Assembly: GCF_036231945.1 (NCBI RefSeq)
Contig: NZ_CP109599.1
Coordinates: 7,467,501 to 7,531,500, forward strand
Reading direction: 5' to 3'
DNA: 64,000 nt
From: Streptomyces sp. NBC_01429
GTDB taxonomy: Bacteria > Actinomycetota > Actinomycetes > Streptomycetales > Streptomycetaceae
Notes under the pieces: model-generated
Seen by the model: only the letters and a program-made list of their open reading frames with translations
Databases searched by the model: none
What the model was told of the DNA's origin: nothing
Made by a program: the position numbers and the translations under genes
Shown here: positions 43,207 through 50,983 of the stretch, piece by piece
Layout: each line of letters begins with the position of its first letter
Position numbering within the stretch: position 1 is the stretch's first letter

Positions 43207-44049
43207 TTACCAGATGGACGCGACCCACTCGGGGTGGTCGATGAACGGGTTCCGGTTGTGCTGGAACTGGTCGTAGATGACGTCGTTGCGACGCTTCTCG
43301 AACGTGTCCGGCGGGTCCTGGTCGCTCCACTTCTTGAGTACGGAGAGCTTGCCGATCGCCGGACTCGACCCGTTGTTGACCTTCTCGTTCGGTTCGAGGT
43401 CGGCGAAGCCGTCGTCACCCTCGTACCGCACGGCCATGTAGAGGATCATCCGGGCGACATCGCCCTTCACCGCGTCGCGCGGCTCGAAGGAGTCGGAGTC
43501 GGTGTAGTTGCCGGGGGCGCCGGAGACCGCGCTCCCGCCGTTGTCGAAGTCCTTGTTCCCGCGAAGGGAGTTGACGGTGACGTCCTCCGGGCGCAGGTGG
43601 TGGAGGTCGGTACCGGGGCCGGTCGCGGTGCCGAAGTCGCCGTGGGACTTGGCCCAGACGTGCTCGCGGTTCCAGTCGCCGGTGTTGCCGCCGTTGCTCG
43701 TCTTGGACTGGGACCGTCCGGTGTACAGGAGGATCACGTTCGAACTGTTCGCGGGGTCCTGGTCGGTGACCTTGAGCGCGTCCCAGACCTGTGCGTAGGT
43801 GACCTTCGTCTGGCTCTTGATGATGGTGTGCAACGCCGACTTGAGCGCGGTGCCGCTCTTGCCGATCGCGTTCTGGTAATACGTGTCGTCCAGTGCGGCG
43901 GTGACCGCCGAGGACGTCGCGGGAGCGGCGGCGGGCACGCTCGCGGACGGTGCGCTCACCGGCGCTGCGGCAGCGGTGGTGGCGAGCGCCGCGGTGGCGA
44001 CACCGAGAGCCAACAGCATGCGTCTGACGGGACGTTGACGACGTGGCAT
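43207..44049 (-). CDS. secreted endonuclease I family nuclease
   Basis: The 280-residue protein has a signal peptide (RRMLLALGVATAALATTAAA) and an endonuclease I (EndA/Vvn-type) domain with the metal-dependent catalytic motif NREHVWAKSHG, then GTDLHHLRPEDVTVNSLRGN and a closing NPFIDHPEWV. Such enzymes degrade extracellular DNA and sometimes RNA. ATG 44049 is used, with GAGAGGA about 13 bases upstream. Confidence 0.88.
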   Translation of the reverse strand: MPRRQRPVRRMLLALGVATAALATTAAAAPVSAPSASVPAAAPATSSAVTAALDDTYYQNAIGKSGTALKSALHTIIKSQTKVTYAQVWDALKVTDQDPANSSNVILLYTGRSQSKTSNGGNTGDWNREHVWAKSHGDFGTATGPGTDLHHLRPEDVTVNSLRGNKDFDNGGSAVSGAPGNYTDSDSFEPRDAVKGDVARMILYMAVRYEGDDGFADLEPNEKVNNGSSPAIGKLSVLKKWSDQDPPDTFEKRRNDVIYDQFQHNRNPFIDHPEWVASIW

Positions 44050-44432
44050 GGGGGGAGCTGTCCTCTCCGGGGGGACCATCGCCGCGGGCGGCCACGGGGT
44101 GGGGGGCGGCGCTGCGGTGGTCGCGAGGAAACGGTTCAGCGGGAGCTTTCCACAGGGCTGGTCGCCTTGTGTGAACACGCCGTGACAGTCATGTGCAGGT
44201 CAAGTTGCGGAACCTCGGTGCCGCGCCCCACGTCCGGGTCCGGCGGGCATATGGGTATATGGACGTGCGGTGGATCGAATTCCGGCCAACTATGGTCCAT
44301 ACCAGGTCCTTGACGGCCCCTCGGGAGCTGCCTTAAATCAAGTACTGAATCAAGCGTCCCGGGTAACTCCCCCAAGGGCTCGCCCATTCGGTCGAAATGT
44401 CATGCTCATGCCCCCCCCACAAAAGCGATGTG
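44050..44432. other. divergent intergenic region, 383 bp
   Basis: This gap separates the nuclease gene (leftward) from the GH16 gene (rightward). It holds a good rightward promoter at 44310-44338. A possible leftward -35 (TTGACC on the minus strand at 44198-44203) has no clear -10. An 11-bp palindrome TATGGTCCATA (44291-44301) lies before the rightward promoter, and the stretch 44250-44266 is AT-richer with repeated TATGG. No gene is seen. Confidence 0.5.
44310..44338 (+). promoter_or_regulatory. predicted promoter of the GH16 gene
   Basis: TTGACG and TTAAAT are separated by 17 bases, close to the vegetative consensus, about 95 bases upstream of the start codon. The palindrome TATGGTCCATA ends eight bases before the -35 and may be an operator. 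Confidence 0.55.
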
Positions 44433-45704
44433 ATGTCTGTGCGTATCTCCCCGATACGGCGAACCGCTCTCTGCGCGCTCGCCCTGCTGTGCTGTACGGG
44501 AGTGCTGACGGCGGTTCCCGCCGCCGCGGCGACCCCGTCGGAGCCGGCCCCCGCCGCTGCCGCCGCGGTCACCTTCACCGACGACTTCGACGGCCCGGCC
44601 GGATCGGCCGTCGACGGCTCCAAGTGGCAGCTGGAGACGGGTGACAACGGCGGCAACAACCGTGAGCGCCAGTACTACACCTCGGGCAACAGCAACGCGG
44701 CCCTCGACGGCCAGGGCAATCTGGTCATCACCGCCCGCAAGGAGAACCCCGGCAACTACCAGTGCTGGTACGGCCGGTGCGAGTACACCTCGGCCCGGCT
44801 CAACACGGCCGGGAAGTTCACCTCCACGTACGGACACGTCGAGGCCCGGATGAAGCTCCCGCGCGGCCAGGGCATGTGGCCCGCGTTCTGGATGCTCGGT
44901 GACGACATCGGCAGCGTCGGCTGGCCCAACAGCGGTGAGATCGACATCATGGAGAACGTCGGCTTCGAGCCCGGCACCGTCCATGGCACGCTGCACGGCC
45001 CCGGATACTCCGGCGGGGCGGGCATCGGCGCGGGCTACACGCTCCCCGGCGGCCAGGCGTTCGCCGACGCCTTCCACACCTTCTCGGTCGACTGGGCGCC
45101 CGACTCCGTCACCTGGTCCGTCGACGGCAATGTCTATCAGCGGCGCACCCCGGCCGATCTCGGGGGCCGCAACTGGGTGTTCAACAAGCCGTTCTTCATG
45201 ATCCTGAACTTTGCCGTCGGCGGCGAATGGCCGGGTGACCCCGACGGCAGCAGCACCTTCCCGCAGCAGCTCGTCGTGGACTACGTACGCGTCACCACCG
45301 GCGACAGCGGATCCGGCGGCGGGGGCGGGGCGATCACCGGCCTCGGCGGCAAGTGCGTGGACGTGGACGGCGCGAAAACCGCGAACGGCACGGCCGTGCA
45401 GTTGTACGACTGCAACGGTTCGGCGGCCCAGCAGTGGACCGTCGCCTCCGACGGCTCGATCCGCGCGCTCGGCAAGTGCCTCGACGTCAAGGACAACAGC
45501 ACCGCAGACGGCGCCCAGCTCCAGCTGTGGGACTGCTCGGGGGCCGGAAACCAGCGCTGGGGCATCTCCGGCGCGCAGGATGTCGTGAACGTCCAGGCCG
45601 ACAAGTGCATGGACGCGACCGGAAACAGCTCGGCCAACGGCACCAGGCTCCAGATCTGGACCTGCGCGGGCACGCCCAATCAGAAGTGGACCGTGAACCG
45701 ATGA
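44433..45704 (+). CDS. secreted GH16 beta-glucanase with CBM13 (ricin-B) domain
   Basis: The 423-residue protein has a signal peptide (TALCALALLCCTGVLTAVPA). A GH16 domain follows (about 50-290) with the catalytic motif GEIDIMENVG and the typical GHVEARMKLPRGQGMWPAFW and MILNFAVGG, which points to laminarinase-type endo-beta-1,3-glucanase. A Gly linker leads to a ricin-B/CBM13 trefoil (about 300-423) with three QxW repeats (AQQWTV, NQRWGI, NQKWTV). It is likely an exo-enzyme for fungal or plant beta-glucan. ATG 44433 is used; GTG 44430 is adjacent. Confidence 0.9.
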   Translation: MSVRISPIRRTALCALALLCCTGVLTAVPAAAATPSEPAPAAAAAVTFTDDFDGPAGSAVDGSKWQLETGDNGGNNRERQYYTSGNSNAALDGQGNLVITARKENPGNYQCWYGRCEYTSARLNTAGKFTSTYGHVEARMKLPRGQGMWPAFWMLGDDIGSVGWPNSGEIDIMENVGFEPGTVHGTLHGPGYSGGAGIGAGYTLPGGQAFADAFHTFSVDWAPDSVTWSVDGNVYQRRTPADLGGRNWVFNKPFFMILNFAVGGEWPGDPDGSSTFPQQLVVDYVRVTTGDSGSGGGGGAITGLGGKCVDVDGAKTANGTAVQLYDCNGSAAQQWTVASDGSIRALGKCLDVKDNSTADGAQLQLWDCSGAGNQRWGISGAQDVVNVQADKCMDATGNSSANGTRLQIWTCAGTPNQKWTVNR

Positions 45705-45709
45705 GCGAC

Positions 45710-45745
45710 GCCCCGGGCACCGGCGCGACATGAGGCGCCCGGGGC
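45710..45745 (+). terminator. hairpin after the GH16 gene
   Basis: GCCCCGGGC pairs perfectly with GCCCGGGGC over an 18-nt loop, starting six bases after the GH16 stop. Confidence 0.5.
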
Positions 45746-45781
45746 TGATCCTGGCTCAGGAGCTGATCGCGGGGCGGCCGG

Positions 45782-46264
45782 TCACGGGGATGCGGGCCGC
45801 CCCGCCCGCCGGATCCGCGCGAGCGGCTCGGACGCGAACGCCTCGGTGCTCGCCGTACCGCCCGGATCGGGGGTACGGACCCCGGTCCCGGCCGGCACGG
45901 CCGTCATCGCGTCGGTGATCGTCCCGGCCGCCTCCGGGTGGCCCAGATGGTCGAGGGTCATGGCCGCCGACCAGATCGCGCCGAGCGGATTGGCGACGCC
46001 CCGTCCCGCGATGTCCGGCGCCGACCCGTGCACCGGCTCGAACACGGAGGGGAAGTCGCCCTCGGGGTCGAGATCGGCGGCCGGGGCGATGCCGATGCCG
46101 CCCGCCACCGCGGCGGCCAGACCGCTCAGGATGTCGCCGAACAGATTCGATCCGACGACGACATCGAACCGTTCGGGCTCCAGTACGAACTTGGCGGCGA
46201 GCACCTCGCCGCGTTCCTGGACTCCGTCGGACCCATCGGCCCCGTCTGATCCCCGGCGGGACAC
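45782..46264 (-). pseudogene. C-terminal fragment of an isocitrate/isopropylmalate-type dehydrogenase
   Basis: Residues from about 22 match the C-terminal third of the beta-decarboxylating dehydrogenase family: LAAKFVLEPERFDVVVGSNL, FGDILSGLAAAVAGGIGIAP, GDFPSVFEPVHGSAPDIAG and ANPLGAIWSAAMTLDHLGH. The pattern suits tartrate/3-isopropylmalate or isocitrate dehydrogenase. The N-terminal two-thirds, with the substrate Arg residues and catalytic Tyr, are missing. The frame before the match reads MSRRGSDGADGSDG, which is unrelated, and the next gene begins 15 bases upstream. It is a truncated relic and should not be active. Confidence 0.8.
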
Positions 46265-46279
46265 CGGACCGGTGTCCCG
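46257..46279. terminator. compact palindrome at the end of the 162-residue ORF
   Basis: CGGGACACCGG-A-CCGGTGTCCCG is an 11-bp inverted repeat with a single central base, directly adjoining the stop at 46280. It can fold as a terminator stem or serve as a protein-binding palindrome. It overlaps the start of the dehydrogenase fragment. Confidence 0.55.
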
Positions 46280-46768
46280 TCAGGCGGTGGCCCCCGGCTC
46301 CACCTCCAGGAAGCGCCGCTTCCTCGGCCCCCGGTAGAGCAGGGCCTCCCAGCCCAGCCGCGTCAGCGCCCCGGCGCACTCGGTGAGGGCGCGCTCCTCC
46401 TGCTGGGCCGCCCCGTCGCCGGGCGGTCCGAGCCACTCCACCCGGGCGGTGGCGGGCCGTTCCCCGGCCGTCACGCGGTAGCCCGTGGCGATCCGCGCGC
46501 CGGCGCCGTCCACCGCGGAGGCCGCCAGCCCGGCGGCCTCCAGCGTCAGCGCCACGGCGCGCACCGGGAGCCGTCGCTCCCAGGCGGCCGGCACCGAGGC
46601 CGGATCGCCGGGCCCGGAGTAGGTCAGCCGCCGGATCTGGAGCAGCCCCTCGAACGCGGTGCGCACCTCGGCCTCCCGCGCCCGGGGCTCGGCCGCGGAC
46701 CCCGGCCCGTCACCCGTGGCCGCCTCGAAGCCGTCGGACTCTTCCGCCACTTCCGCCTCCCAGCGCAC
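46280..46768 (-). CDS. hypothetical protein
   Basis: The 162-residue protein has no membrane segment and no motif I recognise. It is Ala/Glu/Arg-rich, with a possible ferredoxin-like pattern of strands (RRLPVRAVALTLEAAGLAAS, ATARVEWLGPPG) and helices (ERALTECAGALTRLGWEALL). The start is GTG 46768 by length; GTG 46753 is an alternative. A palindrome directly follows the stop. Confidence 0.55.
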   Translation of the reverse strand: MRWEAEVAEESDGFEAATGDGPGSAAEPRAREAEVRTAFEGLLQIRRLTYSGPGDPASVPAAWERRLPVRAVALTLEAAGLAASAVDGAGARIATGYRVTAGERPATARVEWLGPPGDGAAQQEERALTECAGALTRLGWEALLYRGPRKRRFLEVEPGATA

Positions 46769-47117
46769 AGAGAGACCCCGACCGGACGGGGGGACGCCGG
46801 TCGGGGCCGATCAAGGGAAGGTGCGGATGGCGGTCGCCTCGCGGCGATGGGCTCCGTGGGGCTTCAGCCGAACGATCTTCCCCACGGGCATTTCTTATGT
46901 GGGGCCCGGGGACTCAGTTCCATCCACACCCTCACTCCGTCCAACGGAGAGCCCGGGCCGAATGTTCCCGGGAGGCCCTCGGCCCACTATGAATCACATG
47001 TATACATCGTGTGTATAGTCGTGCGCGTCCCGCCCGTTCCCCAGCGGATTCGGGCGGAGCGCTGCCCGCACACGGCCCGGCAGCCGGCCACTCAGCGCGT
47101 CGGAAGAGAGATCAGCC
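46769..47117. other. intergenic region with stacked hairpins, 349 bp
   Basis: Between the 162-residue ORF and the deacetylase gene are several stems: CCCCAC/GTGGGG (46880-46904), GGCCCGGG/CCCGGGCC (46903-46959) enclosing a tight CTCCGT-CCA-ACGGAG hairpin (46935-46949), and CCCGGG/CCCGGG (46952-46972). An AT-rich promoter-like block at 46996-47019 follows. No protein gene is seen. It could be a terminator cluster, a small RNA or simply GC-rich structure. Confidence 0.45.
47001..47017 (+). promoter_or_regulatory. TATACA-N5-TGTATA palindrome and -10 like box
   Basis: TATACA and TGTATA form a perfect 6-bp inverted repeat in an AT-rich island about 100 bases before the deacetylase start. It overlaps a -10 like TATAGT (47014-47019) and the palindrome ATGTATACAT (46998-47007). 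No -35 is clear. A repressor site over a promoter is a reasonable reading. Confidence 0.5.
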
Positions 47118-47897
47118 ATGCCACGGAACACCACGACCTGCACGCCACGAGGGATCGCCGCGGGGCTGGCCGTGGTCGCCTCCCTGACCCTGGCGCTGAG
47201 CGGCTGCGCGGCGTACGACGCCACCTCGCCCGCCGACGCCCGCTCGCGCCCCACCGCCGACGGCGGGGAGCGGGTGAAGTCCGGGGTCGACTGCGCCGAG
47301 GAGCGCTGCATAGCGCTCACCTTCGACGCGGGCCCGAGCAAGCACACGCCCGAACTGCTCGACATACTCAAGGAGAAGAAGGTGCACGCGACCTTCTTCC
47401 TGCTCGGCAGGAACCATGTCGTCAAGCACCCGGAACTCGTCCGGCGGGAAGCGGACGAGGGACACGAGATCGCCAACCACACCTGGTCGCACAAGATCCT
47501 GACCGATCTCGACGCCGACGGTATGCGTGAGGAGACGTCCCTCGCCCAGGACGCGATAGCGAAGATCACCGGGCACAAGCCCACGCTCATGCGGCCGCCG
47601 CAGGGCCGTACCAACGACACGGTCGCTGACGTGTCCCGTGGACTGGGCCTGGCGCAGGTGCTGTGGAGCGCCACCGCCAAGGACTACTCCACCACCGACT
47701 CCGCCCTCATCGAGAAGCGCATCCTGGACCAGGCGGACCGTGACGGCATCATCCTGCTGCACGACATCTACGACGGCACGGTGCCCGCCGTCCCCGGCAT
47801 CATCGACGAGCTGAAGAACCGCGGCTACACCTTCGTCACCGTCCCCGAACTGCTGGCGCCGGGAACGGCCGAGCCCGGCAAGGTCTACAAGCCCTGA
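47118..47897 (+). CDS. polysaccharide deacetylase (NodB) lipoprotein
   Basis: The 259-residue protein has a signal peptide with lipobox (LALSGC), so it is a predicted lipoprotein outside the membrane. The NodB domain is complete: TFDAGPSKHT (first catalytic Asp motif), EIANHTWSHKIL (zinc-binding His pair), LMRPPQGRTND and IILLHDIYDGTV. In many relatives the first motif is TFDDG; here the second Asp is Ala (TFDAG), as in several peptidoglycan or chitin deacetylases. GGAAGAGAG lies upstream of the ATG. It converges on the next gene. Confidence 0.9.
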   Translation: MPRNTTTCTPRGIAAGLAVVASLTLALSGCAAYDATSPADARSRPTADGGERVKSGVDCAEERCIALTFDAGPSKHTPELLDILKEKKVHATFFLLGRNHVVKHPELVRREADEGHEIANHTWSHKILTDLDADGMREETSLAQDAIAKITGHKPTLMRPPQGRTNDTVADVSRGLGLAQVLWSATAKDYSTTDSALIEKRILDQADRDGIILLHDIYDGTVPAVPGIIDELKNRGYTFVTVPELLAPGTAEPGKVYKP

Positions 47898-47913
47898 CGG
47901 ACGTCCGGAGGCG

Positions 47914-48870
47914 TCAGGACGGGAACTCGTCCTCGTCCACGTCGCTGGTGGTGGCGTTCCCGCCGACGGACTTGGCCAGCGAGTACTTCAGCACCGTGTA
48001 CTGCGTCCCGCCGGTCACCGCGACGGTCCTGAAGGCGGCCTTGTCGTCGAACTTCTGGAAGGCGCAGTCGCGGGTGAAGGACTTCCTCGCGGAGTTCCAG
48101 TCCGTGCCCGACGAGAAGTACACCGTGTACGAGCCGTCGTCGACCGCGCGGACCGTCGCGCTCCGGCCCTTGCGGATGTAGACGGTGAAGGCGGTGCGCT
48201 TCTGCCTGGTCAGCGACACCACCGCGTCCGAGGCCGTGCCGTTGTCGATGGTGAGCCGGCCCAGCCCGCCGCGGCCGCCGTCCTTCACGAGGGTTCCGTT
48301 GTCGAGTCTGCGCTTCTTGGGCTTCTCGGTACGGGGGGCCGCTACGCGGGCGGGATAGCCCAGGCCGGTGAGTGTGGCGCTCGCGTCCCGCAGGCCGGCC
48401 GGTCCGTCGGTCGAGGCCAGTTCCACCCGGGGCGAGGTGGCGCACCGGCCATGGGCGGTGCTCGCCTCCTTCAGGTTCTCGCTCAGGGCGCGCAGCGCGA
48501 TGGTCAGACTCACATTGGCGGTCGCCGCGTCGTCCGGCGTGGGGGCCGCCGTCAGGGCGTCGGCGGCGGCCCCGGCCGCGTCCGAGGCCGTACCGAAGGC
48601 TTTGTTCAGCGCGCCGCCGTCGTCCGTCCGGTTCATCGCGCGCAACGCCTTGTCGACCGGCTTCAGGGCGCTCTCCAGCGTCCGCCGGTACACGGCGGGG
48701 TCGACCTTCGGGGGCGGGGCCGGCGCGGAGGTGGTCACCGCGGCCGGGGAGTCCGGGCCGTCGCCGTCACCGCCGGAGTCGCAGGCGGCGAGGGGGAGCG
48801 CGAGAGCAAGCACGGCGCCCACGGCGGTGATCCTTCCCGGACCGGTCCCGCCCACCCCGCGCCCGCGCAT
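47914..48870 (-). CDS. hypothetical lipoprotein
   Basis: The 318-residue protein has a signal peptide and lipobox (LALALPLAAC), an Asp/Gly/Pro-rich linker, a helical domain (about 55-160) and a beta-rich C-terminal region (about 190-310: LGRLTIDNGTASDAVVSLTR, RSATVRAVDDGSYTVYFSSG). The C-terminal part looks like a small surface module; its name is unknown to me. ATG 48870 is used because it directly precedes the signal peptide. Confidence 0.65.
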   Translation of the reverse strand: MRGRGVGGTGPGRITAVGAVLALALPLAACDSGGDGDGPDSPAAVTTSAPAPPPKVDPAVYRRTLESALKPVDKALRAMNRTDDGGALNKAFGTASDAAGAAADALTAAPTPDDAATANVSLTIALRALSENLKEASTAHGRCATSPRVELASTDGPAGLRDASATLTGLGYPARVAAPRTEKPKKRRLDNGTLVKDGGRGGLGRLTIDNGTASDAVVSLTRQKRTAFTVYIRKGRSATVRAVDDGSYTVYFSSGTDWNSARKSFTRDCAFQKFDDKAAFRTVAVTGGTQYTVLKYSLAKSVGGNATTSDVDEDEFPS

Positions 48871-49086
48871 ACGTGTACCGCCCACGACTTGTCCCCCCGG
48901 GTCCCCCGTCCGGCCGCCGTCCGGACCGGAAACGTCCAGGCTTCTCCGCCACCGGAGGGCTGTCAAGGTGCCGTCCGGCGGCCCCGCCCGCCTCGCCCTG
49001 CTGGCGGCGGCGGGGAGGCGGTCGTACGGTGACAAAAGGGGCTACAGATCCAAGGAGACCTGTGTGGTCGGACGGGCGGCGGCGTG

Positions 49087-49404
49087 ATGACGAACAGTGA
49101 AACGGGGTTCGGCGGCCCCATCTGCCCCCATCTCGCGGATGTCGAACCGGTGACCCCGGACAGCGCCGACAGCTGCCCGGAGTGCGTCGCCCTGGGGGAC
49201 ACCTGGGTCCACCTGCGCGAATGCCAGACCTGCGGGCACATCGGCTGCTGCGACTCCTCCAAGAACAAGCACGCCACCGCGCACCACGACGCCACCGGAC
49301 ATCCGCTCATCCGTTCGTACGAGCCCGGTGAGGGCTGGTGGTGGTGTTACGAGGACGAGATCGTCTTCGAGGTCGAGGGCATTCCCCCGGAAAGAGTGGC
49401 CTGA
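49087..49404 (+). CDS. UBP-type zinc-finger protein
   Basis: The 105-residue protein is a stand-alone ZnF-UBP domain: CPHL, CPEC, CQTCGHIGCCDSS and KHATAHHDATGHPL supply the Cys/His ligands, and WWWCYEDEIVFEV closes the fold. In eukaryotes the domain binds the C-terminal Gly-Gly of ubiquitin; in bacteria the partner is unknown. The start is ATG 49087 or GTG 49084, without a strong ribosome binding site close by. Confidence 0.88.
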   Translation: MTNSETGFGGPICPHLADVEPVTPDSADSCPECVALGDTWVHLRECQTCGHIGCCDSSKNKHATAHHDATGHPLIRSYEPGEGWWWCYEDEIVFEVEGIPPERVA

Positions 49405-49514
49405 GCGGTGCGCCGTCCCGGCGGGGGTCACCCGTGCGGCGTATCCCGACCCGTACGCGTATCCCGACCCGTACTCCGGGGAGTGCGGAGCCGTTCCCGG
49501 GGCAGGTCGTCACC

Positions 49515-49928
49515 ATGACGACGACGCGGACGCCCGCCCTCACCGAGCCGGTCCCCGACCTCCAGCTCCAGATGCTGATCAGGCTGCTGGGGGAGGACCC
49601 GGGCACCGGATTGCCCATCACGCTCAATGTGCCGGGCGGGCTGGTCTACGGCGATCTGATCACGCGCGACGCCTGGAAGGCCGACTGGGCCGAGGCGCTG
49701 CGTCACGTCGGCGCCGAGGGTACGGAGCTGCTGGCCCGGTTCCCCGAGGCCGTGGACGAGGCCGTCGACGAGGTGCGGGGCGAGGACGGCTCCCACCGGC
49801 TGCCCCGATGGGTCCATCTGCGCCGGGTCACGCTGACCGCCGCGGGCCGTCCGGACGGCATCGAGCTGCCCGTCTGGCGCGGCCGGCTCGCCGATGTCGC
49901 GGGCTGGGCGCTGGGCCGTCCCGAGTAA
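49515..49928 (+). CDS. GvpU-like gas-vesicle accessory protein
   Basis: The 137-residue protein aligns by eye with Bacillus GvpU over its whole length: LPITLNVPGGLVYGDLIT (GvpU has a similar LNV-G--ISG--IS run), a helix EGTELLARFPEAVDEAVDEV, then RWVHLRRVTL and the closing VWRGRLADVAGWALG (GvpU has WRGKIAEVDGFFLG). Other gas-vesicle genes are absent from the window. The role here is therefore open. ATG 49515 is chosen at the conserved N terminus; the frame is open from 49338. Confidence 0.7.
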   Translation: MTTTRTPALTEPVPDLQLQMLIRLLGEDPGTGLPITLNVPGGLVYGDLITRDAWKADWAEALRHVGAEGTELLARFPEAVDEAVDEVRGEDGSHRLPRWVHLRRVTLTAAGRPDGIELPVWRGRLADVAGWALGRPE

Positions 49929-49970
49929 GGGGGCGCGCAGGCTCCGAGCGGAGCGGTCCGGTCGGCCCGC

Positions 49971-50011
49971 GGGTTAACTGTCACCCTGGAGTCGAGGGTG
50001 ACAGTTGACCC
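49971..50011. terminator. strong bidirectional hairpin terminator
   Basis: A 17-bp stem with one T-G pair (GGGTTAACTGTCACCCT and its partner) and a 7-nt loop lies between the convergent GvpU-like and VOC genes. It is the longest hairpin in the window. Confidence 0.8.
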
Positions 50012-50026
50012 TTCGTGTTGACGTAG

Positions 50027-50070
50027 TCAGCTCGCTGTCACGGTGAACTCAGCCCGCCGTCACGGTGAAC
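50027..50070. repeat. 22-bp tandem duplication over the VOC stop codon
   Basis: 50027-50048 and 50049-50070 are head-to-tail copies that match at 20 of 22 positions. The right copy contains the last codons and stop of the VOC gene (minus strand); the left copy lies just beyond it. Confidence 0.8.
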
Positions 50071-50873
50071 AGGGCGCCGTCCGGGTCGCGCAGCGTCGCC
50101 TCCCGCAGGCCGGCCTCCCGCAGGGCGGCCGAGGCGTCCTGGGGCGAGACGAGGACGCCGCCGCTGTTCAGCGCGGCGGCCACGGAACCGGCCACCTCCG
50201 GCACCCGGTAATACACGTGCCAACGAGGCCGGAGCCACGGATCCGCCGAGGCCTGCACGGCTCCGTCCTGGATCTTCGCGACCACCTGCTTGTCCTGGCT
50301 CAGCACCGCGTGATCCTCCTCGCGTGCGAGCGAGAAACCGTCCCCGGACTCCGGCGCCCAGCCGAGCACCTCGCTGTAGAAGCGGGCGGCGTCGTCGATG
50401 TCGCGGGTGCGCAACTCCAGCCAGGCCGGGGCCGATCCGCGTCCCACGGTCCAGTCGGAGCGCACGGCGCCCTCCCAGATCCCGAAGGCCGCGCCGTCGG
50501 GATCGGCGGCCAGAGCGGCCCGGCCCGAGTGGAAGGCCAGCGGCCCCACGGCGACCGTCGCGCCGCGCTCCCTGATCCGCGCCGCCGCGACGTCCACATC
50601 GGCCACCGCGAAGTACGGCGTCCAGGCGACCGCGACCTGGAGGGAGGCGGCCAGCGCCCCGATGCCCGCGACGGGCTGCCCGTCGGAGAGCGCCACGCAG
50701 AAATCGTCCCCCAGCCCGGCGGGCCGGTAGGTCCAGCCCAGGACATCCCCGTAGAACGCCTGGGAAGCGGGCAGTTCACGTGAGAGCAGCGTCACCCAGC
50801 ATGGAGCCCCCGCCACCGACTGTGAGTCTCTTTTGTCCCGCTCCACACCGCTCACTCCACCCTCGTCCGACAC
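50049..50873 (-). CDS. VOC family protein with two glyoxalase-like domains
   Basis: The 274-residue protein has two vicinal-oxygen-chelate modules: residues about 22-145 (APCWVTLLSRELPASQAFYG, WTPYFAVADVDVAAARI, AADPDGAAFGIWEG) and about 155-274 (WLELRTRDIDDAARFYSEVL, GWAPESGDGF, LRDPDGALFTVT). Such two-domain proteins can be dioxygenases, isomerases or antibiotic-binding proteins; the function is not evident. The start is uncertain: GTG 50873 is used, with further GTG codons at 50855 and 50846. Confidence 0.8.
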   Translation of the reverse strand: MSDEGGVSGVERDKRDSQSVAGAPCWVTLLSRELPASQAFYGDVLGWTYRPAGLGDDFCVALSDGQPVAGIGALAASLQVAVAWTPYFAVADVDVAAARIRERGATVAVGPLAFHSGRAALAADPDGAAFGIWEGAVRSDWTVGRGSAPAWLELRTRDIDDAARFYSEVLGWAPESGDGFSLAREEDHAVLSQDKQVVAKIQDGAVQASADPWLRPRWHVYYRVPEVAGSVAAALNSGGVLVSPQDASAALREAGLREATLRDPDGALFTVTAG

Positions 50874-50983
50874 GTCTTTACCGTACGTATTGCCGCTGTT
50901 CGGTGCCTCTACTCCGCCGGGCCGCGATCTTCTTCCCGGTTGTGACGGATCGCACCGCCGCGTGTACGGACGCGCCGGGGTGG

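Noticed and set aside
46880-46972. A c-di-AMP (ydaO) riboswitch before the deacetylase gene
   Set aside because: The hairpins are real, but the conserved core of that riboswitch is not seen, and an intervening promoter-like block lies downstream.
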